A stretch of 64,000 nucleotides of DNA from Berghia stephanieae. Its lineage: Eukaryota > Mollusca > Gastropoda > Nudibranchia > Aeolidiidae. The stretch covers positions 104,903,553 to 104,967,552 of the forward strand of contig CM067444.1 of NCBI GenBank assembly GCA_034508935.3. Reading direction: 5' to 3'. Position 1 is the stretch's first letter. Each line of letters opens with the position of its first letter. The position numbers were made by a program, and so were the translations under genes. The notes beneath the pieces are model-generated. The model did no database searches. It saw only the letters and a program-made list of their open reading frames with translations, and was not told the DNA's origin. Of the stretch, positions 1 through 64,000 are shown piece by piece.

Positions 1-75
1 AATTGTTGACCAGGGACCCTATGTAAAGCGCTTTGAGCACATTTAGTAGATATTGCACTATATAAAGTTCAATTT
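1..75. repeat. SINE/LINE 3'-tail-like fragment
   Basis: Contains AAGCGCTTTGAGCACATTTA and a CACTATATAAA end, a tail type common in invertebrate retroposons. Similar pieces occur at 12489-12575, 13480-13545, 13690-13835 and 29215-29285. Family not identified. Confidence 0.4.
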
Positions 76-91
76 AAAAAAAAAATATTTC

Positions 92-930
92 AATGATGAT
101 GATATGGTGGTGGTGGTGGTTGCAGTAGTGATGATAATGTGGTGGTGGTTGTAGTTGTAGTAGTAGTGATAGTGGTTGTAGTAGTAGTAGTAGTGATGAT
201 GATGTGGTGGTGGTTGTAGTAGTAGTTGTAATGGTGATGATATGGTGGTGGTGGTGGCTGCAGTAGTAGTGGTAGTGATGACGATGTGGTTGTGGTGGTT
301 GTAGTAGTGGTAATGGTAATGATATGGTGGTGGTGGTTGTAGTAGTAGTGGTCGTGATGACGATGTGGTTGTGGTGGTTGTAGTAGTAGTGGTAGTGATG
401 ATGATGTGCTGGTGGTGGTGCAGTAGTGGTAGTGATAATGATGTGGTGCTGGTGGTTGTGGTAGTAGTGGTAGTGATGCTATTGTGGTGGTGGTTGTAGT
501 AGTTGAGGTAGTGATGATGATGTGGTGGTGGTTGTAGTAGTAGTGGTGGTGGTGGTTGTAGTAGTTGAGGTAGTGATGATGTGGTGGTGGTTGTAGTAGT
601 TGAGGTAGTGATGATGATGTGGTGGTGGTGGTTGTAGTAGTTGAGGTTAGTGATGATGTGGTGGTGGTTGTAGTAGTAGTGGTGGTGGTGGTTGTAGTAG
701 TAGTGGTAATGATGATGAAATGGTGGTGGTGGTTGCGGTAGTAGTGGTAGTGATGACGATGTGGTTGTGGTGATTGTAGTAGTAGTGGTAGTGATGATGA
801 TGTGTTGGTGGTGGTGTAGTAGTAGTGGTAGTGATGATGATGTGGTGCTGGTGGTTGTAGTATTAGTGTTAGTGATGATATTGGGTGGTGGTTGTAGTAG
901 TAGTGACAGTGATGATGTGGTGGTTGAAAA
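92..930. repeat. GT-rich minisatellite
   Basis: Degenerate tandem array of GTGGTGGTTGTAGTAGTAGT and GATGATGATGTGGTGG units, G/T-only apart from A. Long open frames on both strands (poly-His/Thr one way, poly-Val the other) are by-products. Same unit family as 27130-29105. Confidence 0.9.
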
Positions 931-1344
931 ACACATTATAGGTTATTATAATACATGATTACACACATTCTCTAACTTCATTTTTTGACAGCTTCATTGT
1001 GCCATAAATATACGCAACAGTTCTGAACAATTCTATTGTGGATTTTGATATTGTTGTTTTTCTTGTGTCGTTATGTTGATATAGAGACCGAATGAATGGT
1101 AATGCTTAGGCTACATTCCCAGCCCAAGATATAATGGCGCTGAATGCTTTCATTGGTGGACACTTTTTAGGCTTCGTACGTATTCTCATTCGTTTAATTC
1201 TATGGTTATTATTATTATTATTATTATTATTGTTTGCGATAAGGGAAGCCAAACATTAACACATCATGGCGCATGGCATTGAAATTAGAACTAATGGCGG
1301 AGTGATAAAAAATAAAGAGAGACGAGTCTTTTCGGTGAAACGGC

Positions 1345-1372
1345 GATGGAGTGTGTGTGTGTGTGTGTGTGT
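1345..1372. repeat. (TG)n microsatellite
   Basis: About ten TG units. Confidence 0.9.
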
Positions 1373-1639
1373 ACGTGTGTATTATACTGCATAGACTAAC
1401 GTGCAGTGTTGGTAGATACACACGTAAGTAAATGACTGTCAATATCACAGTAAGTCATCAGTGGTCGAAATCAAGGGACGCAATTAAAAAAAAAACAAAA
1501 AAAACTTTTAAGTAATCAATTTATTTTTTTTTTACTTTGGCTGGGTGTGAAATTAGTTCAAGGAAACCATGTTCGAAGTAAAAATTAGTGCGAGAAAGGA
1601 ATGGAATGGAATGATAATAAGAATAATAAGGTAAAAATT

Positions 1640-1850
1640 CGGGACATTTGAATGAGTTCGAGGAAACCGTACTGGAGTGTAATCTCATCCCAAAACAAAG
1701 ACAGGAAGTATGCTGGAAAACAGATATAGGGGGATAGAAGACACAGTAAGTGCCTATCTACCCATACAATAACAAGAACCATCCCAAAAAATTAGCCCGC
1801 CTCTACTGGGGGTCGAACTCCAGACCTTCTGATAACCGGTCAGGAATGTT
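1640..1850 (-). repeat. R1 SINE-like head fragment with tRNA-like box
   Basis: Matches the head end of R1 (AAACAGATATAGGGGGATAG). Beyond it lies a stretch whose minus strand reads GGAGTTCGACCCCC, close to the tRNA B box (GGTTCGANNCC). This suggests a tRNA-derived head, partly lost in other copies. Confidence 0.5.
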
Positions 1851-2019
1851 TGTTTTTGTTTTTAAGGGTTTTACGGCACTTCCAACACATTAAGGTCATA
1901 CCAGTAAAAAGGGAGAAAACGGGATAGTAAAAAGTTATAGAATTACAATTAAAGCACCCAAGAAAAGGTAAGACAAAGTGGAATTGGTTCAAATAAGAAA
2001 CAGGTGTAGATTCCAAGCC
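1851..2019 (-). repeat. R1 SINE-like tail fragment
   Basis: Begins with the R1 tail (AAGGGTTTTACGGCACTTCC) and runs through the body to TAGATTCCAAG, then breaks off. Confidence 0.75.
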
Positions 2020-2212
2020 GGTCAGGAATAGTCAGACCTCCTGATTCACAGATTACCGGTCAAAAATAGTCAGACCTCCTGATTCACAGATTACCGGTCA
2101 AAAATAGTCAGACCTCCTGATTCACAGATTACCGGTCAAAAATAGTCAGTAGTCAGACCTCCTGATTCACAGATTACCGGTCAAAAATAGTCAGACCTCC
2201 TGATTTCAGGTT
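2020..2212. repeat. 38-bp tandem repeat, about 4.5 copies
   Basis: Unit contains AGACCTCCTGATTCACAGAT followed by TACCGGTCAAAAATAG. Copies are nearly identical, so the array is young. One unit carries a short internal duplication. Confidence 0.9.
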
Positions 2213-2819
2213 GTTATGCATAATTCATACATAAAAAAAAAGCTTAGAATCTTAGCTAGCTGCAAAATTTTGCAGTTTTCTTTTTTATACATAGCCATCA
2301 TTTCACAATACAAAAAAAAAATGAATCTTGACCAAATGGATTTTTTTTTTCAATAATTTTATTCATTCCAATTTTCCATTCCACATGCAAACAAACAAAC
2401 AAACAAACATACTTAGGGTGACGAGAACCATAATAAAATCAATTAATCAATCAATATCTTTGAACATCATTAGTTCATTTATCTTCAAAACAGACACAAC
2501 GGGGAGTGGTGACATGATATACGGTGCTTATGACACTTATAGGTCATTTAAGTGCCTGTAAAAAGGAAATAAGTCCAGAATTTAGTATGTCTATGCATAG
2601 GAACACTAAAGAAAAAGAAAAGGGCTGTATTTCAAACAAGAAACAGTGGGAGATCCCAATGTTAGTCTATTAATTTTTGCTTAGGTGGGGTTTTACGGTA
2701 ATTTCAGAAACAGTAATAAGGGGGATCAGAAGTGGATGACCAAGAAATTTGAGTGTTTATCCAGTCTGAGACAAAAATCATCGCCTTACCTGGAGCTTTG
2801 CCGAAAATGAAAATAAATT

Positions 2820-3898
2820 GTTTGTTTTGTTTTTAAGGGTTTTACGGCGCTTGTTTTTTTGTTCTTGTTTTTGAGGGTTTTACGGCGCTTGCAACACATT
2901 AAGGTCATATCAGCGCCAGTAAAAAGGAAGAAACGGCATAGTAAAATGTTATAGAATTATAATTAAAGTACCCAAGAAAAGGTAAGACAAAGGTTAATTG
3001 GTTCAAATAGGAAACAGATGTAGATTCCAAGAGCACACCATCAAAGTACTTAGTTTGAGATCACCTAAAAGTCTCATCCAGACACAAGCACATGTCCCCA
3101 CTAAGAGGAATACACTCAAATGTTAACAAATCATATATAATATGTAAATAAAACATAATACAGTACATAACAGAGAGATGATTTACAAGGGAAAAAATAT
3201 CATCTCCCAAAACATTAACTATACATTCGACTGTTTCCCTCTCAGCCAAGGACTCCGACCAAGGTCAGGACAAAACCAAGCAATCTCACTCCAAGACAAA
3301 GACAGAAAGCAATTGGAAAACAGATAAGAAGGGATGGAAGACACAGAAAGTACCTCCCTGCCCACTATGGGAGGTAGGAACCCCACCCAGTTACTGCGCT
3401 TGCAACACATTTAGGTTATATCAGCGCCAGTAAAAAGGAAGAAAATGGGATAGGTAAAAGTTCTAGAATTACAATTAAAGCACCCAAGAAAAAGTAAGAC
3501 AAAGGGGAATTGAGAACAAATAGGGATCAGATGTAGATTCCAAGAGCATACCACCAATGTACTTAGTTTGAAATCACCTACAAGTCTCATCCAGACACAA
3601 AGCACAAAATCCAACAAAGAGGAACACACTCAAATGCTTACATTATACATTCAAAATAAAAATAATAATACATAACAGAGAGATGATTTACACGGAAAAA
3701 AATATCATCTCCCAAAACAATAACTATGCATTTGACTGTTTCCCTCCCAGCTAGGATTCCGGCCAGTGCCAGGACAAAACCAAGTAATCTCATTCCGAGA
3801 CAAAGACAGAAAGCATGTTGGATAACAGTTATATAAGGGGATAGAAGACACAGTATGTACCTCCCTGCCCGCTATGGGAGGTCAGGATCCCCACCCAG
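2820..3898 (-). repeat. Dimeric R1 SINE with target-site duplication
   Basis: Two R1 bodies in tandem (about 2850-3390 and 3391-3898) plus an extra short tail (2820-2850). The unit as a whole is flanked by GAAAATAAATT at 2809-2819 and 3899-3909, so the dimer appears to have been inserted in one event. Confidence 0.85.
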
Positions 3899-3954
3899 GA
3901 AAATAAATTAACAATGTCTTACACGTGTATATAACGCTTAACACATACCTGCAC

Positions 3955-4255
3955 GTTTGACTGTTTCCTTCTCAACCGGACAAGGGGGAAAAAACATGTC
4001 CGAGAACAACATGAAAAAGGAAAAGTGCAACAGCCAAATGTATGGTTTTGGAAACTCTGAGAGGATTACTGATAACCATCTTAATAAGGTTGTTTGTGTT
4101 GGGTGGAATCAGTGGGTGGGGACTCCAGCCAGGCCTGGGACAAAACTGAGTAAGACAAAGAGACAAAACAAAGACAGAAAGCAACTCGGAAAACAGATAC
4201 AGAGGGATAGAAGACAAAGCATGACCTCCTGCCCACCAAAGAATTTGGATCATTG
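3955..4255 (-). repeat. R1 SINE head fragment
   Basis: Matches the head half of R1 (TTTGACTGTTTCC near 3957 to GATAGAAGACA near 4210). No tail; divergent. Confidence 0.65.
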
Positions 4256-4611
4256 ATGCGCAAAATATTTGTCTTCATTTTTGTTACTTTCCAAAATACA
4301 GAAGTATAATTATCAAAATAGATGTGTGAATGTTCGCAATATCCTTTATTTCCTCGCAAATAATGCTGGTTCTTCATTAGTAATACTGCTACTACTACTA
4401 CTACTAATAATAATAATAAAGATGATGATGATTCAAATGAAACAACAGCCACAAAAAGATGTATCAATCAAGAGAAAAAGGAGTAAAAAAAAAGTATTTA
4501 AAAAAACTCACAATGTAATAAAGACCATTTAGTTTTAGATACAAAAAAAAAAAAGAGGGAAAAGAAATGGTGATTCCAATCTATATTTACTTTTGATCCA
4601 CCCCAAAGATA

Positions 4612-4977
4612 TTTCTCTCCACTTCTGGAGTGTTGATGAATGTCTAATGAAAAAGCGAGGCAAATTGCCATCATGTAGCTTGTTTGATGATAATAAAAAA
4701 ATCTTTCATTTTTAATGACTCTGTACAATTTTTTATTTATTTAATATTCAATTAAATTAAATTTAGATATAGATGATAGAAATATGTTCAAATAAATTTG
4801 AACATGTTTCTATCATCTATATCTAAATTTAATTTAATTGAATATTAAATAAATAAAAAATTGTACAGAGTCATTAAAAATGAAAGATTTTTTTATTATC
4901 ATCAAACAAGCTACATGATGGCAATTTGCCTCGCTTTTTCATTAGACACTCATCAACACTCCAGAAGTGGAGAGAAA
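4612..4977. repeat. Nearly perfect 366-bp palindrome
   Basis: Two arms of about 183 nt meet at 4794/4795 with essentially no loop (AAATAAATTT). Only about two mismatches were seen (for example GAATGT against GAGTGT). Spurious frames on each strand mirror one another. Could be a foldback/MITE element or an assembly inversion. Confidence 0.92.
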
Positions 4978-5173
4978 AAAATTGGAAACACGCATAATGT
5001 TTGTGAAAAATCTGAATAGAAAACATAAGTAAAGAATTAAAAAAGAAATAAAATTTCAAAACACAACATAAAACATCAAAAAGAAAAAAACAACCCCAAA
5101 ATTATAATATTAAAAATAATAAAAAGACACAATTGACAAATAAATGTATCGTCAATAATTTTTTTCTCTTTAT

Positions 5174-5175
<2 letters not shown>

Positions 5176-5206
<31 letters not shown>
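5176..5206. repeat. (CA)n microsatellite
   Basis: About 14 CA units in an A-rich stretch. Confidence 0.9.
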
Positions 5207-5209
<3 letters not shown>

Positions 5210-5674
5210 AGTCCAAAAAAAAGAAAAAGAAAAAAACCCCACAAACCTACCAAAAAAAAAAAAAGTAACTTAAAAAAAACACACAAAAACACACCATCAT
5301 CGAAAAATTCAATCTTTCACGCATGGTACATTATAGAATTTAAAAACTCAACCTCAAAACTATTTTTTTAAAAGAAATAACTGAACTATCAGAACACAAT
5401 TAGCTCTAGAAAGACTGTCAGGTAAATAGACCTTCACGATTATAAAAGAAAATGGACAAAAATGGGTCTTGACAAATGGAACCATCCAAACAGCACCAAT
5501 GTAGTTCCTTAGAGCCACCAATGAAGCCGACAGATTGTATTATGTAGTAGCATTAAACAAGAGTAGCCATTGTTTGCTAGCGTTTGGATAGGACTCTCGT
5601 CTATTATAAAGGTCTTTCTGCCCAAACACTACTGAGTGCAGTAAGGTCAGAAGAAATGGATCCATATCAGTCCC

Positions 5675-5680
5675 TTTATT
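5675..5680 (-). terminator. Candidate poly(A) signal for the EP400-like isoform
   Basis: AATAAA on the minus strand, about 550 nt after the stop at 6231, giving a ~570-nt 3'UTR (about 5650-6230). No RNA evidence; later AATAAA words exist in AT-rich sequence below 4900. Confidence 0.35.
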
Positions 5681-6230
5681 TTGCCACAGGCTATGCAGCG
5701 TCTTACAGCCGGTTATAAAGAAAATCAATAGTATCTCTAACCATGACATTTCATGACACAACAATTTGACTTATATGAAACTATGAATCCCAAACACCAT
5801 CACATTTGTTCCGTATTATCTAAAATATCTTTTTGTAGAATTTAATAATCATAAAAATCCTATATTAATCAATTCTTATTAGATGTTATTTTTTAAAAAA
5901 ATTATTCATCCTTTTTTTTTTTTCCCAATGAGAAATAAGGAAACTTTACCAGTGACATAAAATTTTATCACCATCTTCAAAAAGCATCAAATTTTAAGTA
6001 AAGGCTTAAGTTCCGGCTTGTTTGCTCAATTCTCATTAAATTTCATGAACTCTTTCAAATAGAGAAATAAGATGGAGATAGAAAAAAAAAACAAAACAAA
6101 AAAAAAAACAATTGTAATGTACAGAAGAAATGTAAAAATTCTAAAGGAAGAAAACGTGATAGAGGTGGTAAATCTATCAGTACAGGTCCAAGGTGATAAT
6201 GTCTGGGAAACTTAAATAAATGCAAGCACT

Positions 6231-63778
<57,548 letters not shown>

Positions 63779-63855
63779 CTGAAATCAAATTAAATTTTCA
63801 TAAAATTATATTGTAAATTTGATCAAAATTCAATACAAATATTACCAATTCAATG

Positions 63856-64000
63856 TTTTATTTTCAGGGGTTTTATGCACTTGTGACACCTTTAAGCGCC
63901 AGTAAAAAGGAAGATGATAGAGGAAAAGTTGTAGATATGAGTTAAAAGTATCATAGAAAAAGACATAGGGGACTTGTCCACACAGGGATCATAAAATTCC
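63856..64000 (-). repeat. R1 SINE, cut by the window end
   Basis: GGGGTTTTATGCACTTGTGA tail and CCAGTAAAAAGGAAG body; continues past 64000. Confidence 0.75.

Noticed and set aside
58-958. Long open frames (His/Thr/Ser-rich and Val-rich)
   Set aside because: They are translations of the GT-rich minisatellite and occur on both strands; no splice signals or similarity.

Overview
This is a eukaryotic (animal) window, AT-rich, with many GT-AG introns, short exons, tRNA-type SINEs, DNA-transposon relics and simple repeats. Protein similarity and repeat style suggest an aquatic invertebrate (lophotrochozoan or invertebrate deuterostome); the sequence alone does not let me name the phylum.

Almost the whole window is one minus-strand gene, a Domino/SRCAP/EP400-type SWI2/SNF2 chromatin-remodelling ATPase. 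I could place 39 consecutive exons from 63778 down to the stop at 6231. The N-terminal part, including the expected HSA domain, lies beyond 64000. All intron phases agree, and the exons add up to about 2,261 codons once four probable single-base homopolymer errors (exons 9, 19, 21 and the alternative tail of exon 22) are allowed for. Layout from the 5' side: acidic region (63.6-63.8 kb); ATPase lobe 1 (63.1-55.7 kb); a low-complexity split insert (54.6-48.8 kb); ATPase lobe 2 (48.3-43.8 kb); a post-ATPase SRCAP-like region (43.6-35.3 kb). The transcript then forks. Reading through the donor at 35311 gives a Lys-rich, AT-hook-bearing SRCAP-like tail ending at 33490. Splicing from 35312 across 13.9 kb to 21412 gives an EP400-like tail with a SANT/Myb domain and Q/T/S/A-rich regions ending at 6231. 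One gene therefore appears to make both proteins, as Drosophila domino does (DOM-A/DOM-B), whereas vertebrates use two genes. This is the main finding.

Introns and the 3' flank (1-6.2 kb) are filled with repeats. A ~530 bp SINE-like family (R1, about 20 pieces) and a younger ~330 bp family (R2, six good copies with target-site duplications) are all in the same orientation as the gene. R1 and R2 share a 3'-terminal hairpin whose stem differs by compensatory changes. There are also GT-rich minisatellites (0.1-0.9 and 27.1-29.1 kb), a ~230 bp tandem array (36.3-38.8 kb), several terminal-inverted-repeat elements, a nearly perfect 366 bp palindrome (4.6-5.0 kb), two LINE fragments and microsatellites.

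I see no second protein-coding gene, rRNA, CRISPR array or promoter. Stretches where I see nothing recognisable: 960-1570, 5000-5650, 9830-10260, 10790-11910, 12100-12450, 14190-14930, 16600-17470, 19190-19530, 20210-21370, 22250-22820, 23200-24200, 26450-27110, 30220-33230 apart from simple repeats, 42880-43340, 43910-44780, 49150-49990, 50530-51080, 55870-56540, 56690-58180, 60350-60610, 60760-61840 and 62020-63010.
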